Translations under genes and position numbers: made by a program
Assembly (NCBI RefSeq): GCF_945957265.1
Contig: NZ_CAMFKO010000033.1
Span: forward strand, 1-47,527
Direction of reading: 5' to 3'
DNA from: an uncultured Dechloromonas sp.
Lineage (GTDB): Bacteria; Pseudomonadota; Gammaproteobacteria; Burkholderiales; Rhodocyclaceae
DNA length: 47,527 bases
Part shown: piece after piece, positions 8,044 through 18,824 of the stretch
Layout: each line of letters begins with the position of its first letter
How positions within the stretch are numbered: the first letter of the stretch is position 1
Notes under the pieces: model-generated
Told to the model about the DNA's origin: nothing
The model's input: the letters and a program-made list of their open reading frames with translations, nothing else
The model's database searches: none

Positions 8044-8351
8044 ATGGCTACAAAGATTCAGGAAGGCGGACAACTTGAGGCCCAGCGCAGCAAGCTGGAG
8101 CCGCCGAAGATGTACAAGGTGGTGTTGCTGAACGACGATTACACGCCAATGGATTTCGTCATCACCGTTCTGCAGCGCTTTTTTTCTCTGGACACTGAAC
8201 AAGCAACGCGAATCATGCTCAAAGTTCACAACGACGGGCGAGGGGTCTGTGGAATATTTCCGCGCGACATCGCCGCGACCAAAGTAGAACAGGTACTTGC
8301 ATTCGCCCGCCAGCATCAACACCCGCTCGCCTGCATCATGGAGGAAAACTG

Positions 8352-8352
<1 letters not shown>
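8044..8352 (+). CDS. clpS: ATP-dependent Clp protease adaptor ClpS
   Basis: 102-residue N-degron adaptor that binds the N domain of ClpA and delivers proteins with destabilising N-terminal residues to ClpAP. The core motif [21 protein letters not shown] is present, with the DDYTPM segment lining the pocket, followed by [24 protein letters not shown] and the closing [10 protein letters not shown]. The N-terminal 22 residues are the usual variable tail. The stop overlaps the clpA ATG by one base (TGATG), so the two are translationally coupled. The start has no Shine-Dalgarno sequence and follows a candidate -10 element by only 7 bases. Confidence 0.96.
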
Positions 8353-10610
<2,258 letters not shown>

Positions 10611-10630
10611 CGATTGCCATCCGCCCCCAA

Positions 10631-10657
10631 AGCCGTGCACCATTGCACGGCTTTTTT
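10631..10657 (+). terminator. Rho-independent terminator after clpA
   Basis: Stem AGCCGTGCA (10631-10639) with TGCACGGCT (10644-10652), CCAT loop, then a run of T residues to 10657. It separates clpA from rraA, whose ATG is 18 bases further on. rraA expression must then depend on readthrough or on a promoter inside clpA. Confidence 0.85.
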
Positions 10658-10674
10658 ATTTCGAGGACTGCAGA

Positions 10675-11166
10675 ATGAGCTTCAAGACCCCCGACCTGTG
10701 CGACGCTTTCGAAACCGAACTGGGCACCGCCGTGCGCGTCGTCGCCCCGATGTTCCAGCGCTATGGCGGCAAAACGAGTTTTTCCGGCCAGATCGTCACC
10801 CTCAAGCTGTTCGAGGATAATTCCCTGGTTCGCGAGGTGTTCGGCGAGGACGGCAAGGGCAAGGTGCTGGTCATCGACGGCGGCGGATCGCTGCGCTGCG
10901 CGCTGGTCGGCGACCAGCTGGCCATCCTGGCCAACAAGAATGGCTGGGAAGGGGTGATCGTCTACGGCTGCATCCGCGACTCCGGCGACATCAACGGCAT
11001 CGACATCGGCGTCCGCGCGCTGAACACCCACCCGCAGAAGACCCTCAAGAAGGGAATCGGCGACAGGAACGTGGCCGTCACCTTCGGCGGCGTCACCTTC
11101 AACCCGAACGAGTGGATCTACGCCGACGAGGACGGCGTCCTGGTCGCCAGCCACCCGCTAGTCTGA
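10675..11166 (+). CDS. rraA: RraA family protein (ribonuclease E activity regulator)
   Basis: 163 residues, matching E. coli RraA (161), a trimeric protein that binds RNase E and its helicases. Paralogous RraA-fold proteins act as HMG/oxaloacetate aldolases, so function cannot be fixed from the fold alone. Typical segments are [53 protein letters not shown], the ring [14 protein letters not shown] and DEDGVLVA near the C-terminus. The ATG at 10675 matches the family start, and the open frame upstream of it crosses the clpA terminator and is not coding. It is convergent with the chemoreceptor gene. Confidence 0.93.
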   Translation: MSFKTPDLCDAFETELGTAVRVVAPMFQRYGGKTSFSGQIVTLKLFEDNSLVREVFGEDGKGKVLVIDGGGSLRCALVGDQLAILANKNGWEGVIVYGCIRDSGDINGIDIGVRALNTHPQKTLKKGIGDRNVAVTFGGVTFNPNEWIYADEDGVLVASHPLV

Positions 11167-11220
11167 CCTGCCTGCCGGGCGGGGAGGCCGGAAGCCCCCC
11201 CTGGCCCGGGCAATACCCGG

Positions 11221-13017
11221 TCAGCCCTCGAGCAGCACGGCGCTGTCGCAGCCGATGCGCAGGCCGCCCCAGTGGCGACCATTGACCATGATCGGCAAAT
11301 CGATTTCCGACAGGATCTCGCCGGTGTCCCGGACATAGGTCTGCAGCAGGAGCGGCTTCAGGTTCTTGGCGGCGCGCTGGCCGGTCGGGTCTTCCCAGAT
11401 GCGACGGGTACGGTTGCCAACCAGGTCGGCATCGTAATCGCCGGTCAGCGCCTTCGAGTATTTCAGGTGATGGACGGCGGCATAGCCCTTGGTGTCGACG
11501 ATCAGGGCAAAGATGCCCCCCTTGAGCGCGGCCAGGGTATCTTCGCCGAGCGGCCTGACGTCGCGCTCGAAATCCGCCGCATAGCTGACGTCGTGCTTTT
11601 GCGGATTGGTGTTCGGCAGCGGGCGGTAGTTCTGGTCCCAGATGTTCACGCCACGCGCTTCCAGCTGGGCCAGCCTGGCTTCCATGACCGTCAAGGCCTT
11701 GCGCGCCTGCTCGACGTTGTAGTCGAACACCCCGCGCCCGATCTTGAAGCGGGATACCAGCTCCTGCACGCTTTCGGTCGCCGCGCTCAGCTTGCCGGTC
11801 GAATTCTCCGAGGACTCCATGCTGGCCGCCACCTCGTTGGACAGGGAGTGCACCTGGACAACGGCCTCGTGCACCTGGCCGTTGGTCGCCGACAGTTCTT
11901 CCATTGCCGTGGCGATCTGGTTGAGCTGGTCGCCGGTCCGCTCGAAATCGCTGACCATGCGCTGGAATTCGCCGGACGAGCGCTCGACGACCTGGCGCGT
12001 TTGCCGAATGTCGGTGTTGATCATCTCGTTTTCGCGCTGCGTTTCCTTGACCAGCGAGATCATGCCCCCGATGTTTTCATTGATTTCCTGCGTCGCCACA
12101 TTGACCCGCTCCGCCAGCTTGCGGACCTCGTCGGCCACCACGGCGAAGCCGCGCCCCATTTCCCCGGCGCGTGCCGCTTCGATCGCCGCGTTGAGCGCCA
12201 GCAGGTTGGTCTGGTCGGCAATATCCTTGATCAGCCCGGCGATCTGCCGAATGCTGTCGGAACGCGTCGCCAACTGATCGACGGTGCCGTTGAAGCTGCT
12301 CAGCTTGTCGCTGACCGACTGCACCTTGACGACGATTTCATGCATTTCGTTCAGCGAGTGGCGGGCCGAATCGAGGTTCGAATCGGTGGAATGGGAAATC
12401 GTTTCGGCGGAAGCCGACACTTCATGAATCGCCTGCGTCGCCTCGTTGCTGGCGCCAAACACCGCGTCGGCGATTTCGCCCTGGCGGCTTGCCCGGGTCG
12501 CGGTCACCGCAACCGTCTTTTTCACGAGCACGGCTTCGCGGGCGATATTGACGCTCATCTGGCGCACTTCGCTGATGATCTGGCGCATCTTGTCGGCAAA
12601 GCGGTTGTAGGATTCGGCCAGCGTCCGCAACTCGTCGTGGCTGATCGTCGGCAGGTTGCGCGAGAAGTCGCCCTCCCCGCGCGCGATCTCGTCGAAAATC
12701 GTGGAGATCAGGCGAATCGGACGAAGTATCAGGTAGCGGATATAGACGATCTGCAATACGGTCCACAGCAGGGCGACGACCGTCAGCCCGATCATCAGCG
12801 CCAATCCGCTGTCCAGGCTGGCCAAGGCCCGCTGCAGGGCCTCGGGACTGGCCCCGGAAGCATGCAGGGCATCGCTGACCACCCCCTTTTGATGGAAATA
12901 GATTGCCAGGTAGCCGACATCGATAAAAAAGAGCAACAGGAAGCTCATCAACTTCTTGGTCAGCGAATTCCAGAAGGTTCGCTCGTTCCAGTCATATAGT
13001 TGTCTCAGAATTTCCAT
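11221..13017 (-). CDS. Methyl-accepting chemotaxis protein with C-terminal sensor-like domain
   Basis: 598-residue chemoreceptor. Two transmembrane helices (about residues 25-43 and 73-95) frame only ~30 extracytoplasmic residues. A HAMP segment ([16 protein letters not shown]...) and a cytoplasmic signalling coil follow, with the CheA/CheW-binding hairpin ([20 protein letters not shown], near residue 270). After the coil there are about 155 more residues (from [16 protein letters not shown] sequence to the end) containing [35 protein letters not shown] and [10 protein letters not shown] recall this tail from other proteobacterial receptors, and it looks like a PAS/Cache-type ligand domain. 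With so small a periplasmic loop, sensing is probably cytoplasmic. No CheR-binding pentapeptide is seen at the end. No Shine-Dalgarno sequence is obvious. Confidence 0.92.
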   Translation of the reverse strand: MEILRQLYDWNERTFWNSLTKKLMSFLLLFFIDVGYLAIYFHQKGVVSDALHASGASPEALQRALASLDSGLALMIGLTVVALLWTVLQIVYIRYLILRPIRLISTIFDEIARGEGDFSRNLPTISHDELRTLAESYNRFADKMRQIISEVRQMSVNIAREAVLVKKTVAVTATRASRQGEIADAVFGASNEATQAIHEVSASAETISHSTDSNLDSARHSLNEMHEIVVKVQSVSDKLSSFNGTVDQLATRSDSIRQIAGLIKDIADQTNLLALNAAIEAARAGEMGRGFAVVADEVRKLAERVNVATQEINENIGGMISLVKETQRENEMINTDIRQTRQVVERSSGEFQRMVSDFERTGDQLNQIATAMEELSATNGQVHEAVVQVHSLSNEVAASMESSENSTGKLSAATESVQELVSRFKIGRGVFDYNVEQARKALTVMEARLAQLEARGVNIWDQNYRPLPNTNPQKHDVSYAADFERDVRPLGEDTLAALKGGIFALIVDTKGYAAVHHLKYSKALTGDYDADLVGNRTRRIWEDPTGQRAAKNLKPLLLQTYVRDTGEILSEIDLPIMVNGRHWGGLRIGCDSAVLLEG

Positions 13018-13031
13018 ATTAATAGCCGCAA

Positions 13032-13061
13032 ATTATAAAATTCGACGGATTCAACACCCAA
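13032..13061 (-). promoter_or_regulatory. Candidate promoter of the chemoreceptor gene
   Basis: On the minus strand a perfect TATAAT (13032-13037) lies 14 bases before the ATG. The best -35 is a weak TTGGGT (13056-13061) with an 18-base spacer. The start of transcription would be only a few bases before the start codon. Confidence 0.35.
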
Positions 13062-13223
13062 TTTTGAGAACGGTCAAGGCAAGTCGCCCGCATGAAATCC
13101 GGAAAACAGCCTAATATTCGGGTTAAAAAATGCTGCATCGCATTTCATCGCAGCAAACGGTGTTTCACAATACGAAATACCAACCGCAAACCAATGAAAT
13201 AAAACAAGAAAATATTGTCTTAT

Positions 13224-13237
13224 GTCTTATATAAGAC
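13224..13237. promoter_or_regulatory. Palindromic candidate operator upstream of aceA
   Basis: GTCTTATATAAGAC is a perfect 14-base palindrome ending two bases before the -35 box of the aceA promoter. A further TGTCTTAT half-site copy starts immediately before it at 13217. A 13/14 match occurs in the aceB promoter at 19772-19785. The placement fits a regulator shared by the two glyoxylate-shunt genes. Confidence 0.55.
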
Positions 13238-13239
13238 TA

Positions 13240-13268
13240 TTGCTGCCCTGCGGAAAAATATCTATACT
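13240..13268 (+). promoter_or_regulatory. Candidate sigma-70 promoter of aceA
   Basis: TTGCTG (13240-13245) and TATACT (13263-13268) are spaced by 17 bases. Transcription would start near 13275, leaving a leader of about 67 nt with a GAGG ribosome binding site at 13331-13334. Confidence 0.5.
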
Positions 13269-13341
13269 TCTCCCATCGACGTTGCAACGGACCTAGCGTC
13301 ACAACGCCGTTCCCCCAAACCAAATCTCTTGAGGAATTCAC

Positions 13342-14652
13342 ATGAGCACTCGCGAACAGCAAATCGCCGCCCTCGAAAAAGACTGGGCTGAAAATCCCCG
13401 CTGGAAGGGCGTCAAGCGCGGTTACTCCGCTGCTGACGTCGTCCGTCTGCGCGGCTCCCTGCAGCCGGAATACACCCTGGCCCAACGCGGCGCCAAGGTG
13501 CTCTGGGACAAGGTCAACGGCGGCGCCAAGAAGGGCTACGTGAATGCTTTCGGCGCCATCACCGCCGGTCAAGCCATGCAACAGGCCAAGGCTGGCCTGG
13601 AAGCCGTGTATCTGTCCGGCTGGCAAGTCGCCGCCGACGGCAACACCTCCGAAACCATGTACCCGGACCAGTCGCTGTACGCCTACGACTCCGTGCCGAC
13701 CATGGTTCGCCGCATCAACAACACCTTCAAGCGCGCTGACGAAATCCAGTGGTCGCGCGGCATCAACCCGGGCGACGCAGGCTTCATCGACTACTTCCTG
13801 CCGATCGTGGCCGACGCCGAAGCCGGTTTCGGCGGCGTGCTGAACGCCTTCGAACTGATGAAGAACATGATCGCCTCCGGTGCCGCCGGTGTGCACTTCG
13901 AAGACCAGCTGGCTGCCGCCAAGAAGTGCGGCCACATGGGTGGCAAGGTGCTCGTGCCGACCCGCGAAGCCTGCGAAAAGCTGATCTCCGCTCGTTTCGC
14001 CGCCGACGTCATGGGCGTTCCGACCCTGATCCTGGCCCGTACCGATGCCGAAGCCGCCAACCTGATCACCTCCGACTACGACGAGAACGACAAGCCGTTC
14101 CTCACCGGCGAGCGCACCCAGGAAGGCTTCTTCCGCGTCAAGAACGGTCTGGAGCAGTCGATCTCCCGCGGCGTTGCCTACGCACCGTACGCTGACCTCG
14201 TCTGGTGCGAAACCGGCGTGCCGGATATCGGCTTCGCCCGCGAATTCGCTCAGGCCGTGCTGGCCGCCTGCCCGGGCAAGCTGCTGTCCTACAACTGCTC
14301 GCCGTCCTTCAACTGGAAGAAGAACCTCAACGACTCGCAGATCGCCTCCTTCCAGGAAGAACTGTCGGCCCTCGGCTACAAGTACCAGTTCATCACCCTG
14401 GCCGGCATCCACGTCAATTGGTACAACACCTTCAAGTTCGCCCAGGCCTACGCCGGCGGCGAAGGCATGAAGCACTACGTTGAAATGGTTCAGGAACCGG
14501 AATTCGCCGCTCGCGAACAAGGCTACACCTTCGTTTCGCACCAGCAGGAAGTCGGTACCGGTTACTTCGACGACGTGACCACCGTCATCCAGGGCGGTTC
14601 CTCCTCGGTCAAGGCCCTCACCGGCTCGACCGAAGAAGAGCAGTTCCACTAA
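13342..14652 (+). CDS. aceA: Isocitrate lyase
   Basis: 436 residues, matching the E. coli-type enzyme (434). It cleaves isocitrate to glyoxylate and succinate, the first step of the glyoxylate shunt used for growth on acetate and fatty acids. The catalytic motif [10 protein letters not shown] is intact with the active Cys at residue 196. [29 protein letters not shown] and [12 protein letters not shown] are standard active-site segments. A GAGG Shine-Dalgarno sequence precedes the ATG. The gene stands alone, with its own promoter, upstream palindrome and terminator. aceB lies 5 kb downstream instead of adjacent, so this is not an aceBAK operon. Codon use is strongly biased, as expected for a highly expressed enzyme. 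Confidence 0.98.
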   Translation: MSTREQQIAALEKDWAENPRWKGVKRGYSAADVVRLRGSLQPEYTLAQRGAKVLWDKVNGGAKKGYVNAFGAITAGQAMQQAKAGLEAVYLSGWQVAADGNTSETMYPDQSLYAYDSVPTMVRRINNTFKRADEIQWSRGINPGDAGFIDYFLPIVADAEAGFGGVLNAFELMKNMIASGAAGVHFEDQLAAAKKCGHMGGKVLVPTREACEKLISARFAADVMGVPTLILARTDAEAANLITSDYDENDKPFLTGERTQEGFFRVKNGLEQSISRGVAYAPYADLVWCETGVPDIGFAREFAQAVLAACPGKLLSYNCSPSFNWKKNLNDSQIASFQEELSALGYKYQFITLAGIHVNWYNTFKFAQAYAGGEGMKHYVEMVQEPEFAAREQGYTFVSHQQEVGTGYFDDVTTVIQGGSSSVKALTGSTEEEQFH

Positions 14653-14701
14653 TCGGACTTTACGATTTAGGCATCTCGCTGCCCTACCCGGCAGCGTTCA
14701 G

Positions 14702-14735
14702 AGACCGGCTCCCACAAGGGGCCGGTCTTTTTTTT
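14702..14735 (+). terminator. Rho-independent terminator after aceA
   Basis: Stem AGACCGGC (14702-14709) with GCCGGTCT (14721-14728), extended by inner CC/GG pairs, then eight T residues (14728-14735). It closes the monocistronic aceA transcript. Confidence 0.88.
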
Positions 14736-14901
14736 GCCCGCTCCGGCAAGAGCCATCTGCCTGGAAAGCTCGCGAAACACCGAGCCGCAATCACCAATAT
14801 CGACAAATTCAATAAACTTGCCAATCCATTACCTTCGAGGTAGTCTTGTCGTCAGATAGCCGGCGCCGAGGCGCCGAGGCGAAACCGTCGAAGGGGAGTC
14901 C

Positions 14902-17900
14902 GTGATCCGCTGGCGTGCCCGAACAGGAAGCTTGTCCCTGCAGAACCGTATCACGCTGGTGACGCTGCTCGTCTTCCTTCTGGGCATCTGGTCGGTGACG
15001 CTCTATGCGACCCGCAGCCTGCGCCACGATTTCATCCGGGTCATCGGGAACCAGCAATATTCGACCGTTTCGACCCTGGCCGCGCAGCTCAACGACGAAC
15101 TGGAGGACGGGCTCGCCCAACTGGGGCACATGGCCGGCGAAATCGATCCGGAGCTGTTGCGCTCGCCGCAACGCCTGCAGGATTACCTGGTCAGGCATTC
15201 CGAGCACCTTCGCCCCTTCAACGGCGGCCTGCGCGTTGCGGACCAAGAAGGCAAGACCCTGGCCAGCTTTCCCTATTCCGAGGACCGCATCGGCGTTTCA
15301 TACGCCGACCGCGACTACATGATCGCCGCGCTCCGGGAAGGGCGCCCCAACATCGGCAAGCCGGTGATCGGCAAGATTCTCGGCACGCCGGTCATCGGCC
15401 TGGCCTTTCCGATCAAATCGACGAGCGGGCAGGCGATTGGCGCCGTCGTCGGGGCGATCATCCTCGGCGACTCCAGCATCTTCCAGAAGATAGTCAGAAC
15501 CCGCTACGGGCAGACCGGCGGCTACCTGATCATCGCCCCCCGGCACAATATCGTCGTCGCCGGCACCGACCGGGGCCGGGACATGACGCCCACGCCGCCG
15601 CAGGGCGTCAACGCGATGAACGATCGCTACGTCGCCGGCTACGAGGGCTACGGCATCGCCCTCAACTCGCGGGGCATCGAGGAGATATCGGCCGCCAGGC
15701 GCATCCCGGTGGCAGACTGGCTCCTGGTCAGCGTGCTGCCGACCGCCGAAGCGTTTGCCCCGCTCAGCGCGCTGCAGCAGCGCGTACTGACCTCCGCCCT
15801 GCTGCTCAGCATGCTGGCCGGCTCGCTGGCCTGGTGGCTCGTCCGGCGCACGCTTCGCCAGCAGTTCGCCCCCATGCTGGCCGCCACCGAAGCGCTGACC
15901 GACATGAGCTCGGGCAACCGCATCGCCGATCAGCCGCTCGACGTGAAGCGGCAGGACGAGGTCGGCCGGTTGATCGGCAGCTTCAACGTGCTGCTCGATT
16001 CTCTGCGCCAGCGCGAACAGGCCTTGAAGGACAGCGAGCAGCACTACCGGACCCTCGCCAACGGCGGATCGGCGCTGATCTGGACCTCGGGAACCGACAA
16101 GCTGTGCAATTACGTGAACGAGCCCTGGCTTCGCTTTACCGGGCGCACGCTGGAGCAGGAAAGCGGACAAGGGCGGATGGAGGGGGTGCATCCGGACGAC
16201 TTCGCGCCTTGCCAGGAGACCTACGTCAGCCATTTCGAGCGCCACGAACCGTTCAGCATGGAGTATCGATTGCGCCACGCCAGCGGCGAATATCGCTGGA
16301 TCCTCGACGACGCCACGCCGCGCTACGACAGCGACGGCAACTTCATTGGCTACATCGGCTTCTGCCACGACATTACCGAACGCAAGCTGGCCAACGATGC
16401 CCTGCTCCGGGCGGCCAGCGTGTTTTCCCATGCCCGCGAGGGCATCGTGGTCACCGCCACCGACGGCACGATCGTCGACGCCAACGAGGCCTTCACCCGG
16501 ATCACCGGTTTCAGCCGCGAGGAGGCGATAGGGCGCAACCCCAATATCCTGCGCTCGGGAAGCCAGCCGCCGGAATTCTACGAAGCGATGTGGAAACAGC
16601 TGCTCGAACAGGGGCACTGGACCGGCGAGATATGGAATCGCCGGAAGAACGGCGAGGTGTATGCCGAGCTGCTGACCATCAGCTCGGTCTGCGACTCCAG
16701 CGACCGGCCGACCAACTACATCGGCCTGTTTTCCGACATCACGGCGCAGAAGGAGCATCAGCGCGAGCTCGAGTCCATTGCCCACTACGATGCGCTCACC
16801 GGCCTGCCCAACCGCGTCCTGCTCGGCGACCGGCTACGCCAGGCCATGCGCCAGTCCGAGCGCCGCCACCTCCTGCTCGGGGTCGCCTATATCGACCTCG
16901 ATGGCTTCAAGTCGATCAACGACGGCTTCGGACACCAGACCGGCGATCAATTCCTGATCGCCATCGCCCAGGGAATGAAAGAGGCCCTGCGCGAAGGCGA
17001 CACCATCGCCCGCCTGGGCGGCGACGAATTCGTCGTCATTCTCCTCGACCTGCCGTCGCACCAGATTGCCGTGCCGCTCCTCGAGCGCCTGCTGGCCGCG
17101 GCTGCCCGGCCCATTCACCTCCACGGGACGGGACACCGGGTATCGGCCAGCATCGGCGTCACCTTCTATCCGCAATCCGACCCGACCGACGCCGACCAGC
17201 TGCTGCGCCAGGCCGACCAGGCCATGTACCAGGCCAAGCTGGCCGGCAAGAACCGTTACCATTTCTTCGACATCGAGCAGGATCGCAGCGCCCGCGGGCG
17301 GCACGAGAGCATCGAACGTATCCGCGAGGCCATCGAGAACGACGAATTCACGCTGCACTACCAACCCAAGGTCAACATGCGCGACGGCAGCCTGGTCGGC
17401 ACCGAAGCGCTGATCCGCTGGCTGCACCCGGAGCGAGGCACGCTGCTGCCCGCCGAGTTCCTGCCCGCCATCGAAGAGCACGCCCTGGGGAAAGTGCTGG
17501 GGGAATGGGTCATTGCCCAGGCGCTGACGCAAATCAGCCGCTGGCAGAAACTCGGCCACGCCATCCCGGTCAGCATCAATGTCGGCGCCTACCAGCTGCA
17601 GCAGCGCGATTTCGTCGAGCGCCTGGATGCCGCGATGGCCTTGCATCCGGACGTCTCGCCTTCGCTCGTCCAGCTCGAGGTGCTGGAAACCAGCGCGCTC
17701 GAAGAACTGGCCCAGGTCTCGAAAGTCATCGCCGATTGCCGGCAGCTCGGCATCCATTTCGCGCTGGACGACTTCGGCACCGGCTACTCCTCGCTCACCT
17801 ACCTCAAACGCCTGCCGGCGCAAGCCCTCAAGATCGACCAGAGCTTCGTCCGCGACATGCTGGACAATGCCGACGACCTGGCCATCCTCGAAGGCATCAT

Positions 17901-18474
17901 CGGCTTTGCCCATGCCTTCGCGCGCGAACTGATCGCCGAAGGCGTCGAAACCGAAGCCCACGGCGAACTGCTGCTGCAATTGGGATGCGAACTGGGCCAG
18001 GGTTTCGGCATTGCCCCACCGATGCCCGGCGACGACATTCCCGCCTGGGTCAGGCAGTGGACGCCGCCTGCGCTCTGGTCGACCGCCCGACGCATCGGGC
18101 GCGACGAACTGCCGACGCTCTACGCGATGGTCGAACACCGCTCCTGGATGCGCCAGCTGACGGCCTACCTGGGCGGCCAACGCGACACGCCGCCCGAGCT
18201 GGACCCGGGGCTTTGCCGCTTCGGCAGCTGGCTGGGCAGCAAACTGGCCAAGGCCGCCCCCGACGAAATGGCCGACATCGCGGCGGCGAGCAGGCTGCAC
18301 GAACAAGCCCATCGCATGGCGCAGGAACTGATCGCCGACTACCGCAACGACAAGCACGCCGACCTCGGCGCTCGCCTGGCCGAACTCGAAGGCTTGCGGG
18401 ATGCGCTGACCCGGAGTCTTTTCAGTTTCTGCAACGACGCCGGCGAAAGCCGCCGGACCGCGCGTTCCGGCTAG
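14902..18474 (+). CDS. Cache-HAMP-PAS-PAS-GGDEF-EAL protein with C-terminal CZB zinc-binding module
   Basis: 1190-residue inner-membrane c-di-GMP enzyme. Order: transmembrane helix 15-37, a double-Cache-like periplasmic sensor to about 285, helix 293-315, HAMP, two PAS domains (about 375-620), a GGDEF domain, an EAL domain, and a C-terminal module. GGDEF is intact at 706-710, with an inhibitory-site RxxD (697-700) five residues before it. EAL is intact at 835-837, with DDFGTGYSS downstream. Both synthesis and hydrolysis are therefore possible. The last ~120 residues carry H1079, C1105 in LCRFGSW, and H1133/H1137 in LHEQAH, the three-His-one-Cys pattern of chemoreceptor zinc-binding (CZB) domains. 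The start is GTG at 14902 after GGGGAG. Its stop overlaps that of the convergent DUF454 gene. Zinc control is inferred. Confidence 0.94.
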   Translation: MIRWRARTGSLSLQNRITLVTLLVFLLGIWSVTLYATRSLRHDFIRVIGNQQYSTVSTLAAQLNDELEDGLAQLGHMAGEIDPELLRSPQRLQDYLVRHSEHLRPFNGGLRVADQEGKTLASFPYSEDRIGVSYADRDYMIAALREGRPNIGKPVIGKILGTPVIGLAFPIKSTSGQAIGAVVGAIILGDSSIFQKIVRTRYGQTGGYLIIAPRHNIVVAGTDRGRDMTPTPPQGVNAMNDRYVAGYEGYGIALNSRGIEEISAARRIPVADWLLVSVLPTAEAFAPLSALQQRVLTSALLLSMLAGSLAWWLVRRTLRQQFAPMLAATEALTDMSSGNRIADQPLDVKRQDEVGRLIGSFNVLLDSLRQREQALKDSEQHYRTLANGGSALIWTSGTDKLCNYVNEPWLRFTGRTLEQESGQGRMEGVHPDDFAPCQETYVSHFERHEPFSMEYRLRHASGEYRWILDDATPRYDSDGNFIGYIGFCHDITERKLANDALLRAASVFSHAREGIVVTATDGTIVDANEAFTRITGFSREEAIGRNPNILRSGSQPPEFYEAMWKQLLEQGHWTGEIWNRRKNGEVYAELLTISSVCDSSDRPTNYIGLFSDITAQKEHQRELESIAHYDALTGLPNRVLLGDRLRQAMRQSERRHLLLGVAYIDLDGFKSINDGFGHQTGDQFLIAIAQGMKEALREGDTIARLGGDEFVVILLDLPSHQIAVPLLERLLAAAARPIHLHGTGHRVSASIGVTFYPQSDPTDADQLLRQADQAMYQAKLAGKNRYHFFDIEQDRSARGRHESIERIREAIENDEFTLHYQPKVNMRDGSLVGTEALIRWLHPERGTLLPAEFLPAIEEHALGKVLGEWVIAQALTQISRWQKLGHAIPVSINVGAYQLQQRDFVERLDAAMALHPDVSPSLVQLEVLETSALEELAQVSKVIADCRQLGIHFALDDFGTGYSSLTYLKRLPAQALKIDQSFVRDMLDNADDLAILEGIIGFAHAFARELIAEGVETEAHGELLLQLGCELGQGFGIAPPMPGDDIPAWVRQWTPPALWSTARRIGRDELPTLYAMVEHRSWMRQLTAYLGGQRDTPPELDPGLCRFGSWLGSKLAKAAPDEMADIAAASRLHEQAHRMAQELIADYRNDKHADLGARLAELEGLRDALTRSLFSFCNDAGESRRTARSG

Positions 18475-18824
18475 ACGGAAGGCCTGGTCAGCATCCAGCC
18501 GAGCACCACGACGGCGATGCCCGACGGCAGATAACGCCACGGCTCGGGCAAGCCGTACCAGCCCCCAAGGGCGCTGATGCCCATCATGATCGCCGCTGCC
18601 CATTTGGCGGAAACCGGAATGGCCCGATGATCGCGCCAGGCAAGAATCGCCGGACCGGCCCTGGGATGCGCCAACAACCTGGCCTCCCACTCCGGGTGGG
18701 AACGGGCGAAAAACCAGGCGGCCAGAAGCAGGAAAGGCGTCGTCGGCAACAGGGGCAGAAAGGCCCCGATGACGCCGAGCGCGACGGACAGCGCCCCCAG
18801 CGCGCGATAGACCGGCACCTTCAT
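18471..18824 (-). CDS. DUF454 (YbaN-like) inner-membrane protein
   Basis: 117-residue protein of the DUF454/YbaN family, function unknown. Visible features are the family start (YRALGALSVALGVIGAFLPLLPTTPFLL), the middle ARSHPEWEARLLAHPRAGP, and two to three further hydrophobic segments (AAAIMMGISALGG, YLPSGIAVVVLGWML). It is predicted to be an integral inner-membrane protein. The ATG at 18824 overlaps the stop of the upstream LysR gene by one base, so the pair is translationally coupled. At the other end its TAG stop shares the CTAG tetranucleotide with the stop of the convergent GGDEF-EAL gene. A much longer upstream reading in this frame lies inside the LysR gene and was not used. Confidence 0.88.
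   Translation of the reverse strand: MKVPVYRALGALSVALGVIGAFLPLLPTTPFLLLAAWFFARSHPEWEARLLAHPRAGPAILAWRDHRAIPVSAKWAAAIMMGISALGGWYGLPEPWRYLPSGIAVVVLGWMLTRPSV

Larger units (their letters stand above)
13018..13341. other. 324-bp AT-richer intergenic region between chemoreceptor and aceA
   Basis: This gap separates divergent genes and is visibly poorer in G+C than its neighbours. It holds a candidate chemoreceptor promoter on the minus strand, a 14-bp palindrome (13224-13237), and a good aceA promoter (13240-13268), each listed separately. No further gene or structured RNA was recognised in it. Confidence 0.7.

Noticed and set aside
14862..14882. Short GCGCCGAG tandem repeat upstream of the GGDEF-EAL gene
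   Set aside because: Only two imperfect units in GC-rich sequence, with no sign of a repeat array or of a c-di-GMP riboswitch consensus in the gap.
16979..17045. Possibility that the large GGDEF-EAL protein is a degenerate receptor
   Set aside because: GGDEF, the RxxD site and EAL are all intact, so loss of catalysis is not supported. The degenerate case is the other protein (AGDAF near 27912).
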